Positions 47,795-58,468 of a DNA stretch of 64,000 nucleotides are shown piece after piece; the first letter of the stretch is position 1, and each line of letters starts with the position of its first letter. Source of the DNA: Enoplolaimus lenunculus (lineage: Eukaryota; Nematoda; Enoplea; Enoplida; Thoracostomopsidae); the NCBI GenBank assembly GCA_030248215.1, contig JASANG010002323.1, positions 177,020 to 241,019 of the forward strand, read 5' to 3'. The translations under genes and the position numbers were made by a program. Below the pieces are notes generated by a model that saw only the letters and a program-made list of their open reading frames with translations, had not been told where the DNA came from and made no database searches.

Positions 47795-48245
47795 GAAATC
47801 TGTGTCTGTAATTTTTAACATTTAGATGTCTTATATTTAAGAGTGTGTTTCTAAACGATTAAAACAAATGTTTCTGAAATACCAGACTAATATGTCTAAA
47901 AGATAAGACAAATATGTCTGAATTGAAACTTGTTTTGCCGATTTTTGAAACATATATGTCCTTTACAAACAACATTTGCCAGGGAAGTCGCTTTCAAAGT
48001 TGGAAGCTAAACTCAACATAATACGTTAATTTTACAACCTGATACGTCCAAGACGTAAACTTTAGTTGGGGGAGTCTGAGCTCAACCCGAAACATCTTTG
48101 AAATTCGATTATTTATTTCCCCTCTTCTTGAATATAAGACATTCATGCTTTAACCATTTCAGAAACAAATTTCTCATCTGTCATGACATTAATGTCTTCA
48201 AAATTAAAGAAGGTAAGAGTCTTGAAATTTCAAGACAATTTATTT
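47795..48245. repeat. AGACAT/TTTCTGAAA inverted repeat region
   Basis: Repeated AATATGTCTAAAAGATAAGA and TTTCTGAAAT motifs at the left face the complements TTTCAGAAAC and ATTAATGTCTTCAAAATT at the right. Possibly a decayed MITE. Confidence 0.45.
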
Positions 48246-48917
48246 TTTTGTGTAAAGTACTATGCTTGGATATACAGGATGGTCATGGTTTCAAACGAAA
48301 ACGTGCAACAGAATCACTGGCGGATTCAAAGCTGTCCCCACGCAGACTTAGGCCTCCAGCAACAAATAATCAATCCAAAGTTTTCTATTAAAGTTAACCA
48401 CAAAATTGGTGTTCAGCTTCTTGTTCGTTTGTATCGCGTGTTTTTTCTACGGCTATATTTCACATGGCTCCTTTTTCAATTACTGGAACGACCACTGAGC
48501 GGTTAGGAAATAAAAAACTAAAATCATCTCCAGGTAAAAAACATCAAACATTTTATATGAAGTGCTCATTCACAGTTTTAATTTTGTCGACTAGTTGAAT
48601 CACGTAAAACGGATTTATTAATATATTTTCTTTCGTTTTAAATCATACCAAACAATTCATCAACAGCGTAAAATGTTTGTTTTTATTGCATCTGCTACTT
48701 GGCACAGTCAATATAATTATTAAGCAAACTTGGTTAATATATTTTATATTTTCAAATATTTTATGAACATACAAATTAAATGTTTGGAACTATGCACCTA
48801 GAACAACTCGTGGGCGTGGCCAGACAATTTGTCGCCCAATTTAATTTTTTACCTATTAGTCTGCCCATAATCTTGAGCATGCTTACCAACAAATGATAAG
48901 CTGAAGCCTAAGCATAA
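48246..48917. other. Intergenic, nothing assigned
   Basis: No gene or named repeat supported. Confidence 0.35.
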
Positions 48918-49124
48918 TGGGCCAATGTAAGGAACAGTGGCGGAACAGGACTATAAGCATATTCCTAAGACTAAGCCTAAGCCTAAGTGTAAGCCTAAGC
49001 GTAAGAGTGAGCACTTTCCTAAGACTAAGCCTAATCCTAAGCCAAGCAAAAAATTAATTTAAAGCTGGGCTTACTCTATTGTAGTCCCACAGAAAAATGT
49101 TCCGCCCCTGATCTTTACACGGGC
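48918..49124. mobile_element. TIR element T, copy 2, with TTAGGC repeats
   Basis: TGGGCCAATGTAAGGAACAG, GGCGGAAC at the left and GTTCCGCCCCTGATCTTTAC, ACGGGCT at the right. Between them is the same ATAAGCATATTCCTAAG and GCCTAA run as 32384-32590. Same length, so an independent insertion. Confidence 0.75.
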
Positions 49125-49739
49125 TGCATAATGATGGGCGATAAATTCTGAGTGTGAGAGATATCAGATGGCAAGTTGTCAGTCGATGAGCTGTTGGGTG
49201 CCGAGTTGTCGTAATACCGGTTGTGAAAATAAAACTTGCGTACCCGCAGGACAATTTTTCAGCGAGATTGTTATAAACTAATTCCTTATAAAATTTTGCC
49301 CCTTCTAGCACATATAAAGCAGGCATATGCTTTGGACGTGCGATTGAGCGACTTGAAGTTCACTATTGCTTGTACCTACACCTCATTCTATAGCTTTACA
49401 TAACGATATATACTCCTGCATACAAAACGACGAGTCGTATCGAATGAAACAATGGTAATGTATAGGGATACAGGTACAAACTCAGCCAACTAGAGCTAGT
49501 CAATAAATTACACGTAATTTAGCAAGGAGACACATCAATCGTACGGCCAAGCAACAAGGCGGCGATTACAATGCTACTTGAAGCCTAAAGTGACGAGATT
49601 TTATATCATCAATGGCCAAAACGCTAAGTGTGCGACCAAAGGCATCGGACCAAGGGCGCAGCCAGGGGCAGGGGTGCAAGGGGACATGGCCCTCCAATGG
49701 ATTTGTGAAAATTTCATTTTTGAATAAATTGAGCTAGGG

Positions 49740-50003
49740 TGTCCTGTGCGTTTCACTCCCACACACTAGTTGTTGATGTTTTTCTATTAACTGAACCGAC
49801 ACTGCTTTAGTGGTATATGTACCAAAAATTATTTTCTCATGCGATGTTGAGTGTAGTGACCATTTTGTACCCTGTCTTTTGATCAAAACATTTGTATAAA
49901 CAACGCACGTAATATTGTGAGTTTCATTTGTTGCCGCTGTCTGCAAATAACGGCAATTCGTTGCATTATCTTGGATCAGGTAAGGGTGATTTTTCATATA
50001 CAA
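49740..50003 (-). CDS. Candidate exon, possible LU relative
   Basis: A frame reading NATNCRYLQTAATNETHNIT, then CVVYTNVLIKR, has paired Cys and N-glycosylation sequons (NAT, NET, NIT). A possible donor (CAGG|GTACAAAA) lies near 49870. The C-VVY spacing recalls LU exon 1, but there is no signal peptide and no CSC start. Could be chance. Confidence 0.22.
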
Positions 50004-50384
50004 GGGCATTACATAACATCTTTAAACTATTCATATCCGGATCTCCGGCAATTTTTACTGGCTATTTGTCCGGATATCCGTAATTAAATTTCTATTTCGG
50101 ATAACCGAAACATTTGGTTTAGAAGATTGCTACTGTCTGATAAATACTTACGTTCACCACCGCAATGAGTGAGCATTGCCGGCGGAAGCGCCGCCCAAAC
50201 CCCCAATAGAGTTGAAAACATTTTATTGGGGGCCCCATTAATCAGTTTGGGTGGCCGACTATCTTAACGCCGGCCCTGTGAATGAGTTGATTTGGTTTGT
50301 CTCCGTTTGATTTAAACCACTGCAATCAAACAGCAAAGAATCCTGCAATGCCGCCACCCAATTAGATCAAATGCAAGCACCAGA

Positions 50385-51858
50385 ACAGAAGTTACTCGAT
50401 CGTTTTCATGTTTTGCACTTCCACTCTTCAAGCTACTAAGACTGAATTCAGTGAGTTGGAAAAATATGGTTTTATATATCGCAGCGAGTCACCATGGGCG
50501 ACACCGCTGCATATTGTAACAAAGCAAACAGAAGAATTGACACCGTGTGGCGATTATCGCGCCCTTAATTTAATTACTGTCCCAAATCGCTGCCCAATGT
50601 TAACATTGTCGACGTTACCAATGGTCTTGCGGGATAGCAAGTTAGACCTGGTAAAAGCGTTTCATCAAATACCGATAGCGCTAGATGATGTTTTAACAAC
50701 AGCAATAACTACACCTTTTGGTTTACTCCTGTACCGCCGCATGCTCTTCGGCCTTCGCAATGCGTCGTAAACTTTTCAATAACTCATCGACTATATTGCA
50801 ATATTTCTGGTTTGCGCGAGCGTAGCTGTGTTTTCTTTAAGCCACGAATGAAATTCGTTAGGGTGAAAAGTATTCCAGCCGGCATCAAACCAAGTGAAGA
50901 CAGTGTGTTGGCAATTAAAAATTTTTCCCAAAAACTATGACACAGGGACTTCTGTGTTGTCTTGGTATGGTGGATTTTACCATCGTTTCATTCAGCAGTT
51001 TTCAGAAATTGCCGCACCGCTCACATACATGACACACAGTGGAAAGGAGTGGTTGTAAAATAACACACAAGTTTTTTAAAACTAAAAATGCAATATCAAA
51101 GATCTACTTTGGCGCTGCATGACGATAATGCTGATATTTCGCTAAACACGGATGCATCAGCTATAGCTGCTGGTGCTGTATTGCAACAAACGAATGGACA
51201 ATTTCAACCAATTGCTTTCTTTTCCAGAAAATTATTCACGGGCAACGAATGTAAGAAATCTATGTTTCACGGTATTTATCGTGCATTTCGGAATTTGATG
51301 CTAACTTTCAACATGTAAGTGGCGCACAAAACGTAAACGTAGTTGCAGATTGTTTTATCACGCGATGTCATTTGCTTAGTCAACGGCCCGCCTACAACAA
51401 CGGAATTGGCAAATGAACAAGTTTAAGATTTTACAACATTTTATCCAACAAACATCGCTGTTGATGCCGTAGGTTCAGGTAAATGGCCAAAGGCTCGTGC
51501 GTCATCAGCAAAATGGGTATCAACGAATAGTTGTTCCACAAAATTTACGTCGACGTGTGTTAATTCAATTCACAAGTTATCGCATTCGGGTGACAAGGCA
51601 ACGATAGGAATGGTAAGTAAGAATTATATCTGGCCTGAAATACTGAAAGATGGCCAAATTGGACACAATGCTGCAACAGTTGCCAAGCTGCAAAGCAGTC
51701 ACGTCATGTTAAGCCTCCTACAGGAACCATCACGACCACAGCGCGCTTTCACACCAGTCACACGATATAGTAAGGCCATTGCCGCCAAGCCAAGATTACC
51801 GATATACAATTACTCTCATTGATAGATTTACGCGATGGCCTGAAGCTGTACCAGTCAA
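50385..51858 (+). mobile_element. Ty3/gypsy fossil: RT, RNase H, integrase parts
   Basis: Parts in gypsy pol order on the plus strand: reverse transcriptase (about 50408-50770, with the SPWATPLHIVTK and FGLRNAS-type blocks), RNase H (about 51088-51318, with a NTDASAIAAGAVLQQ block and FFSRKL), and the integrase zinc-binding and core start (about 51560-51858, with LIDRFTRWPEAVPVK). The element is broken in several places and its right side is lost where a P element begins. No gag or LTRs were identified. It looks old, and the P insertion is younger. Confidence 0.8.
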
Positions 51859-52056
51859 AGTGACTGGAGTGGGAAGCGTATACCATCACCACTCAGCTAT
51901 ATGAGCTTGACGCTCGAGCTCGAGGGGGCTCTCATGTCTTGTGGTGATTTAGTACTATGTATACGTGTTGCAATTGTTAAACACGGTGCTATATATGCTA
52001 TTTAACGTATATACACTGCGCTGAGTTGCCTACAGGCAACTCATTGTGAGAAGGGG
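51859..52056 (-). mobile_element. MITE P copy 4, truncated, joined to the gypsy fossil
   Basis: Starts abruptly at GTGACTGGAGTGGGAAGCG within the tRNA-like part and runs to TTGTGAGAAGGGG. Its right flank (TTATAGATAGTAAACTG) is the same as that of copy 2 (TTATAGATAGCAGACTG), so a longer unit was copied or moved. Confidence 0.8.
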
Positions 52057-52089
52057 TTATAGATAGTAAACTGAAAAATTTTCGCTTAA

Positions 52090-52324
52090 CCCTTTCTCAC
52101 ATGAATATTTTCTATTTCCCCTGAGACCTACTTTTATGCTAGGATTCGAACTCCAGTGACTGTAGTGGGAGGCGTATACCATCACCACTCGGCTATAGGA
52201 GCTTGACGCTCGAGCCCACGGGGCTCTCACGTCTTGTGGTGATTTAGTACTACGTATACGTGTTGCAATTGTTAAACACGGTCTGCGCTGAGTTGCCTAT
52301 AGGCAACTCAATGTGAGAAGGGTG
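52090..52324 (-). mobile_element. MITE P copy 5, inserted in the flank of copy 4
   Basis: TTAA (52086-52089), then CCCTTTCTCACATG to ATGTGAGAAGGGTG, then TTAA (52325-52328). The matching empty site is TTTTCGCTTAAACGCTAC at about 41608, next to copy 2. This is a second filled/empty pair for TTAA targeting. Confidence 0.85.
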
Positions 52325-52328
52325 TTAA

Positions 52329-53394
52329 TAAGGTGAGGCAGTGTTTATACCAGTTTGGTCATGAAAATTTGACCAGGGAGCACATATTCATATAAAAACT
52401 TGCTCGAGGTGCATATTTTCATGGGGGACAAACTCTTTTTGTGATACCGGAATCACTGTTTCGCAAATTCTATTGGGCGATTTGTGCAGAAGCTGTTAAT
52501 ACAAAACAACAAACTGCCGATTTTTGCCTGATCGAAACGGGTTTATGGCCGTCTGGGACAGAAAAGGCACCAAAGACTGTTATATGAGTTACAGCAATCC
52601 CTTCAGGAAAATACAATTTCCAAAAATGAAATTTTGTCGCGCACACTAATCATTCTATAAGGTGGCCAGAAGTTTCGCGTCCTAAATAACTCAGCGTGTG
52701 GTTAAGTTCACTCATTTTTGCCTCCGTTCTAGGGCAATAAACTTTGATAAATTCTGAACCAATGTTAAAATGCATGGTGTGTTCAAAACTATTTTGTTTT
52801 GAAGATTTTTTATTGTTTCTAGTTCAATTGTTACTGATTTCATAGCATTAAAGTTTAGTTAGCCGTTGCAAATTGTACCCTTAGAAGGTGATATTCACAA
52901 CACACCGAACAGTGTTTGACGAGTATGTAAAATGGCTATTGCATGCATGCAACTTATCATGGCGATCTTGCTTTTCGTAAGTTTTCGCTGCAAATATCTC
53001 AAATTATCGGACGTTGTGTATATTTTTTCATTTCTGGACCGCCGCGTCGGCTTTAGAACAATTTCGAGCACTTATGCATTGTATAAAAAGAACCTTACTT
53101 GTTAGCGGATATGAAAAATTGCTAAAGCAATACGCAGTGAAAGTTGGGAAGCAAGAAGTGAATATAGGTATACGTCGCAGGACATCTACTATTCGAAAAA
53201 TTACTATTTAATCTTGGCCAATCTACGGTCGGTGTTCACTGATTTTTGAGCAAATTATCAGTTTTCGCAACGACATAGCGCGATTCTCTTCGCGGTCAAT
53301 GTTACTTTTAGAGCCATAACTCTAGACAACGCATACTCCAGCGCCTAATTGTAAAAATACGTTTTACTCCTAAAGGTTGCCCTATACCTTTTTA
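52329..53394. other. Intergenic, nothing firm
   Basis: A weak signal-like ATG frame (52933, MAIACMQLIMAILLF) ends at GTAAGT, and a coding-like stretch (ALEQFRALMHCIKRTLLVSG) lies 80 bp further. The frames do not join, so no gene is called. Confidence 0.3.
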
Positions 53395-53565
53395 CGTCGT
53401 CCGTTACCGTGCGGCGCTGCCCGTCACCGTGCGGTATCGTACGCAAATAACTCACGTAACCTTGACGGACCGCGCCGTACGAGTGACGGACGGCGCCGTA
53501 AGGGGGACGGACGGAGCCGTACGGTTAACACACGGTGACGGACGGCGACGTACTGGTGACGTCAT
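53395..53565. repeat. GC-rich CCGTACGG/GACGGACGGCGCCGTA repeat
   Basis: Repeated GTGACGGACGGCGCCGTA units at the right face complementary CCGTCACCGTGCGG units at the left. It forms a GC island in AT-rich DNA. Shared with 42045-42180 and 21490-21600. Confidence 0.65.
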
Positions 53566-53755
53566 TTTACCACATGAACATATATATACGTTTTTGTAAG
53601 ATACCACCAATCCAACGCAAATGCTAAATTAGCATTTTACACAATGTCATCCGGACGAGGGAAGGGGTAAAGGATGTGCCTTTCACTGGCACTGTCGTGC
53701 TGGAAATTTGGCGATGTAACTGGTCCATTTAAAGTTCAAAATGTGTTCGAGCCAA

Positions 53756-54368
53756 AAAGAAAAAAGGTACACAACAATTCCCATTCCTCCCTCCCACCGG
53801 ATTAAAAAATAAATCCAAACCGGAAAACAAAAATAAAAAAAATTTCCCCAGAAAATCCTTCCTTTTCCACTTACTACCCAAACCTTTTCTCCCTTCCCCC
53901 CCAAAACCAAAACCCCCTATCAAACTCCCCTTTTCTGAATCCAAAACCTCCTCCCCCCCCCCTCCCTCTTTTTTCACTTTTTTTTTCGTTAAAAAAATAT
54001 AAACAACCACAACCTTGCTGCCAACAAACCACACAACCATCACCCCCCCAAAACAAAACCAAAACTAACACATAACTATTTTTTTTATAACCCCAAAACT
54101 CCTTTTCCTTTTCTCTTTTTTATATCCAATAATTTATTTTTTCAATAAAATTTCCTTTTACTCTCTACCCTTCATTTTTATCTACTTATAAAACCTCCCC
54201 TCCCCCCCCACCACCCCCACCCTCCCCGCCCCCACCATCTATCCCCCCCCCCCTAACACAATCGCCCCGCTCCGCGCAAACAAAAAAAAAACTAAACTAC
54301 CACACAACAAAAACAAAAAAAAAACCAACCCACAAAACACAACAAAAACAACACAAAACAACACTCAC
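53756..54368. other. G-poor low-complexity tract, possible assembly artefact
   Basis: About 600 bp of A, C and T with almost no G, long C and A homopolymers and no periodic unit. Both edges are abrupt (ordinary sequence before 53756 and from about 54369). Long frames on the minus strand here are by-products of the composition, not genes. Confidence 0.6.
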
Positions 54369-54439
54369 AGGGATATTACTGACCATAAGTCTAAGGGTCC
54401 ATGTCAACCTCGCTGCCGTTCCAAAATGCCACCTTACCA

Positions 54440-54995
54440 TCATAAGAATTTGATGTGTGGTCGAAGGTGGGATTTTGGGATTTCGGGGTATGGTCGAAAG
54501 TTGTATTTTGGGATGTCGGGATATGGGGGACGGTGGGATTTCAGGATTTTGGGAATTCGGGATATGATCGAAGGTGTGGTTTTGGGATATGGTAGAAGGT
54601 AGAATTTTGGGATTTCGGGATATGGTCGAAGGCGGGATTTTGGGATTTCGGGATAAGGTCGATTTTGGGATTTTGGGATATGGTCGAATGTGGGATTTTG
54701 GGATTTCTAGATACAGTCGAAGGTGGATTTTGGGATTTCGGGATATGGTCGAAGGTGGGATTTCGGGATATGGTCGAAGGTGGGATTTTGGGATATTGTC
54801 GAAGGTGGGATTTTGGGATTTCGGGATATGATCGAAAGTGGGATTTTGGGATTTCTAGATATGTTTGAAGATGTGATTTTGAGATTTCGGGATATGGTCT
54901 GAGATGGGATTTCGGGATGTGGTCGAACGTGAGATGGGATTTCGGGATATGGACGATGGTGCGATTTTGGGATTTTGTAATTTGGTTATATGGTC
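54440..54995. repeat. Minisatellite, GGGATTTCGGGATATGGTCG units
   Basis: Units of 22-35 bp made from GGGATTTT, GGGATTTCGGGATATGGTCG and AAGGT, repeated about 18 times with variable length. Long frames here (WDFGISGYxR repeats) are shadows of the repeat. Related CCCAACATCCCAATGTCCCA lies at 56600-56630, on the other side of the telomere-type array. Confidence 0.85.
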
Positions 54996-55048
54996 GAAGG
55001 TGAAATGCTTTTAAACCTAGCCTAAACTTATAAGCCTAAACCTAAAGT

Positions 55049-55267
55049 CACTGTAAAAAATGGTGAGTCAGATTGACTCTCTCCGAAATAGGCTTTTCCT
55101 GACTACACAAACTGAGTCAAATTCGACTCCGCCAGAGTCCAATTACACTCACCCGAGCCGCTCAGTGAGTCAAATTTGACTCTGGCGAAGTCGAATTTTG
55201 ACTCAGTTTGTGTAGTCAGGAAAAGCCTATTTCGGAGAGTCAATTTGACTCACCATTTTTTCGCAGT
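55049..55267. mobile_element. Foldback MITE in the TTAGGC array
   Basis: Two arms of about 95 bp, nearly perfect inverted copies: CACTGTAAAAAATGGTGAGT at the left and GACTCACCATTTTTTCGCAGT at the right. The loop is about 25 bp. CACTG ends suggest a CACTA-like or other TIR group, uncertain. GCCTAA repeats resume on both sides. Confidence 0.8.
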
Positions 55268-55514
55268 ATAAGCCTAGGCCTAAGCAAAAAGCTTAGCCTA
55301 AGCCTAAGCTTAAGTCAAAGCCCAAGGCAAGCCGTAAGCCTAAGCCTAAGCTTAAGCCTGAGTTTAAGATGTAGCCCAATTTTCGTTTAAGATCTAATCT
55401 ACGTTTAAACTAAAGCCAGCTCCTAAAGCCTAAGCCTAGTCCTAAAGCCTAAGATTTAGCCCAAGGGTCATTTTAAGATTTAATTTAAGTGAAACCAAAG
55501 CCTATTCTTAATGC

Positions 55515-56090
55515 CTCGGCCTGATGCGGGATTCACGTTATAACCGGGGCAGGCGAGACACGGTTTGTCCCATGTTGATTCGACGTCAAAGTTAAAATTC
55601 GGGCTCTTACATAGGGTCAACAAACAAAGCTCGAATGTCATATGACATTAGCTTATACAGGCCATTGGTCTCAAATAATCAATGTGTACAAGGAACAGTA
55701 TGTCACGTGATACTGTGGAACATTTTATGCGAATATTATGATATTCCAAAATTTCAACGAATATCATATGATATTCAGCGGGGCAGTGTAATCTTTGGTT
55801 GCTGATAAATGAATGAAAAGTCAAGTGCTTTAAATACCAAACACATGTTTCCGAAACGTTTCCGACAGAAAATCGCTTACAACCGCAGCTTAATTCAAAA
55901 ATTCAAATTTCACATTCTAGCATCATTATATTTAACAGGACAATTTGGGTATGTTTCCTCAAGCATGCAAACATTTAAAAATATATCACATAATATTCGC
56001 AGACAATAGCAGACAAAGTGTTTCCCAATAGTCTAATAGGGACAAAACGTGTCCCAAGCTGCCCCGGTAATAACGTGAACCTCGCATGAG
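55515..56090. mobile_element. TIR element D, full copy in the TTAGGC array
   Basis: Ends ATGCGGGATTCACGTTATAA, CCGGGGCAG at the left and CTGCCCCGGTAATAACGTGA, ACCTCGCAT at the right, with ACACG/CGTGT inside. The interior has CATATGACATT and AATATCATATGATATT palindromes shared with 150-470. No coding capacity. Confidence 0.75.
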
Positions 56091-56570
56091 GCTAAGCCTA
56101 AGCCTAAGATTTAGCCCAAGAGTATTCAATATCTAAGCTATGTTCGTTTAAAATCTATTCATAAAGCCTCGGCTTAAGCCTAAGCCAATACTATCTGCGG
56201 TCTAATCTACGCTTAAACTAAAGCCTGCTCCTAAAACTTAAGCCTAACCTTAAATCGAAGCCTAATCCTGTGCCTAAGATGTAGCGCGTAATGGTCATTT
56301 ATGACATATCTACATTTAACCCAATTCCTAAAGCCTCAGCGTCCTAAAACTATGCCTATGCCTAAGCCTAGGTCTAAGCCATAGTCAAGGCCTACGCCTA
56401 AGGCTAAAGGCTCCTGTAAAATGTATATCTAAGCTTTACACCAGATGTTACGGATAAACACCTAAAACCGTAAGCCTAGACGGAGCCTTGCATATTCCTA
56501 TAACCTAAATTTTGATCCAAAGGATTGCATAATCCTAAATCTAAGCCTAAGCCTAAGGCCAAGAAATTGC

Positions 56571-56967
56571 TTTTGATGAATTGTATTGAAATAACAAAAT
56601 CCCAACATCCCAATGTCCCAAAATCCCACCACAAACAAAAAGTATCAATTTTTTAGTTGGGACGGTGGGATTTTTGGACGGCACTCAACTATACATGGAC
56701 CAGTCTAAGCATAAAAATAAAACATGGACCAAACTTAAAATACTTCGCAACGATAGGTTAATAAAATCAGTTTTGAAATGAGGAAAAATTAAAAACATGT
56801 GTTTACTTTCTTCACATATCTCCGCAGCACAATAAAGGTATCAAACGGAAGTTTCATTTTTTACAACAAAGGTAAAAACAAATTTCGCATCAGTTAAATC
56901 GTAATCATTGTTATTAGATCCTGCTCTTCTCAATCGCAGTGTTGCACGGGATTGATATTTGCCTTAC
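56571..56967. other. Intergenic, nothing assigned
   Basis: Only the short CCCAAAATCCCACC stretch (56600-56690) related to the minisatellite. Confidence 0.35.
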
Positions 56968-57100
56968 ATGCTGCCGGCAAAACGAAATGCGAGAACTTCG
57001 TGATTCAAATACAGTGCAAATGATGTCAATTGACTGAAGCATATCTTTTTGAAGGGTGTACTCACGTTCTCTTTGATGACGTTGCTCAGTAATCACAAAG
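56968..57100 (-). CDS. Candidate internal exon, unknown
   Basis: Coding-like frame TEQRHQREREYTLQKDMLQS, then IDIICTVFESRSSRISFCRQ ending at a strong donor (CAT|GTAAGG). Upstream edge uncertain (ACTGAG acceptor at about 57085). Charged then amphipathic. No family recognised and no neighbouring exon found. Confidence 0.3.
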
Positions 57101-58083
57101 ATGCAAGGAATTAATTTAATGAAAATAGGTGTAAAACATAAAAATCCGACTTCCGGTTAAAATCGGTTCCACCATGCGTACCTATAATAAGAGTGTAATC
57201 GAAAACCCAGTTCCGTTGCTCATAGTTCGCTGTACAATATAGATTAGGTATACTGTAGTTATCCGCTTGGAAAGCTTAGTGAATATTTACTTAGAATTTG
57301 GTGGAAAATAAAAACATCTACTTGAGCAACCGGTTTTCATTTCCGTTACATTTACACCCTTTATGTATCTGCGATGACGAACTTTGTTTTTTGTAAATCG
57401 AAACGCTACCTTGCAAAGTCTAATCCTCATGGACATATTTGACTATGCATTGTTCAAAAATATGGCGAAGTATTGATATACACATGCATACCTTTACATC
57501 ACATTAGACTGGTTGTTGTACAAATGTATGAGTAAGCACACAGTAATATTTCAAAAGCTGCAGAGCCAGCACGAGTGAAATTTCCTGCAAAGCGTCTAAA
57601 AACAAAGCGAGTCCCGCATGCTAACCCTAATGCCCGTATTCTTAAAAATTTGGAAATAATGAACTTAGAAACGTTCGCATTGTTTTTCACCCGACATGCT
57701 CTACGTCTTTGCAAATTTGAGGCCTGCAGTAGCAAGAGTCGGCCAGTTTGAAAATCTATCGTTTTACATCTTTAAAATGATTACTCTTGTACCTTTACGT
57801 TTTGCATCCATGTTTCAATTTATTTTACTTTTTACCCAAGCTGCTCGATTTACTGAAAACATGCGTTTTTACTTCCAATAAAACTACAATAGAATTTTCG
57901 CAGTTTAAATCGGGAATTATGCATCAGGAATATCAAAAATACTAACTGGCCACATATCGAGAAATAATTAACAAAAATAATCAAATAAACGTGGATGGAA
58001 ATTATTAGAAATTTTGGAACTGCATTGTAGTTTCCATATAAAATTACGTATTTAACGCCCCCTTCAACTTATCACAATGCCGA
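57101..58083. other. Intergenic, nothing firm
   Basis: TTTCCGTTA-type repeat near 57150-57360; no supported gene. Confidence 0.3.
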
Positions 58084-58086
58084 AAC

Positions 58087-58272
58087 TTGCTAATTGCTTT
58101 GCGTGTACCAGTTAACAAAATTCACTCCCGCCCGCACTTATGGAGGAGTGTGGCATTGGCACTTCTTCATTCCAATCAAGAAGTCTGCAGTGCGCTAAAT
58201 CACCTGCTACTTCGATGTACCGTCATCAAACTGGATTTGTCGTCCCCAAACCGAACCCAAACTAAGCTTTAG
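58087..58272 (+). CDS. Candidate terminal exon, helical, unknown
   Basis: The frame runs to a stop at 58272 and includes IHSRPHLWRSVALALLHSNQ and EVCSALNHLLLRCTVIKLDL. It looks helical, perhaps TPR-like. An AG (GTGTACCAG) at about 58112 could be the acceptor. It would converge with FARS2, with the two ends about 200 bp apart. Confidence 0.3.
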   Translation: MLIALRVPVNKIHSRPHLWRSVALALLHSNQEVCSALNHLLLRCTVIKLDLSSPNRTQTKL

Positions 58273-58468
58273 ACAGCTACAGTTTCAACGGAGTACCTTA
58301 AATATTGTACTTTTGGCGCTCTGGTATCAGAGCAGCTTCTTGCCCGCACCACACTACTCTATAAATATCGACTAATACTTCTCTCATTTATCATAATTAG
58401 CAAGATGCGACAATATTTGCTCACAAAAGTGTTGTTATTCAAACAAGAAATGTAAAGTACATAGACAC

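Larger units (their letters stand above)
54996..56570. repeat. Decayed interstitial TTAGGC (GCCTAA) array
   Basis: About 800 bp of degenerate GCCTAA units in one orientation once the two insertions are removed. Many units read CCTAAGCCTAAG, others CTAAA or CTTAAGC. It has the largest telomere-type content in the window. Confidence 0.8.

Noticed and set aside
52933-53211. Small secreted two-exon gene (MAIACMQLIM signal plus downstream exon)
   Set aside because: The signal-like exon and the coding-like stretch do not join in frame with any GT/AG pair I can see.
53683-54071. Overlapping Gly/Lys-rich frames on the minus strand
   Set aside because: They come from the G-poor low-complexity tract; three overlapping frames all open is a composition effect.
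54574-54868. WDFGISGY-type repeat protein frames
   Set aside because: Simple translation of a minisatellite with variable unit length; no start context, no conserved repeat frame.
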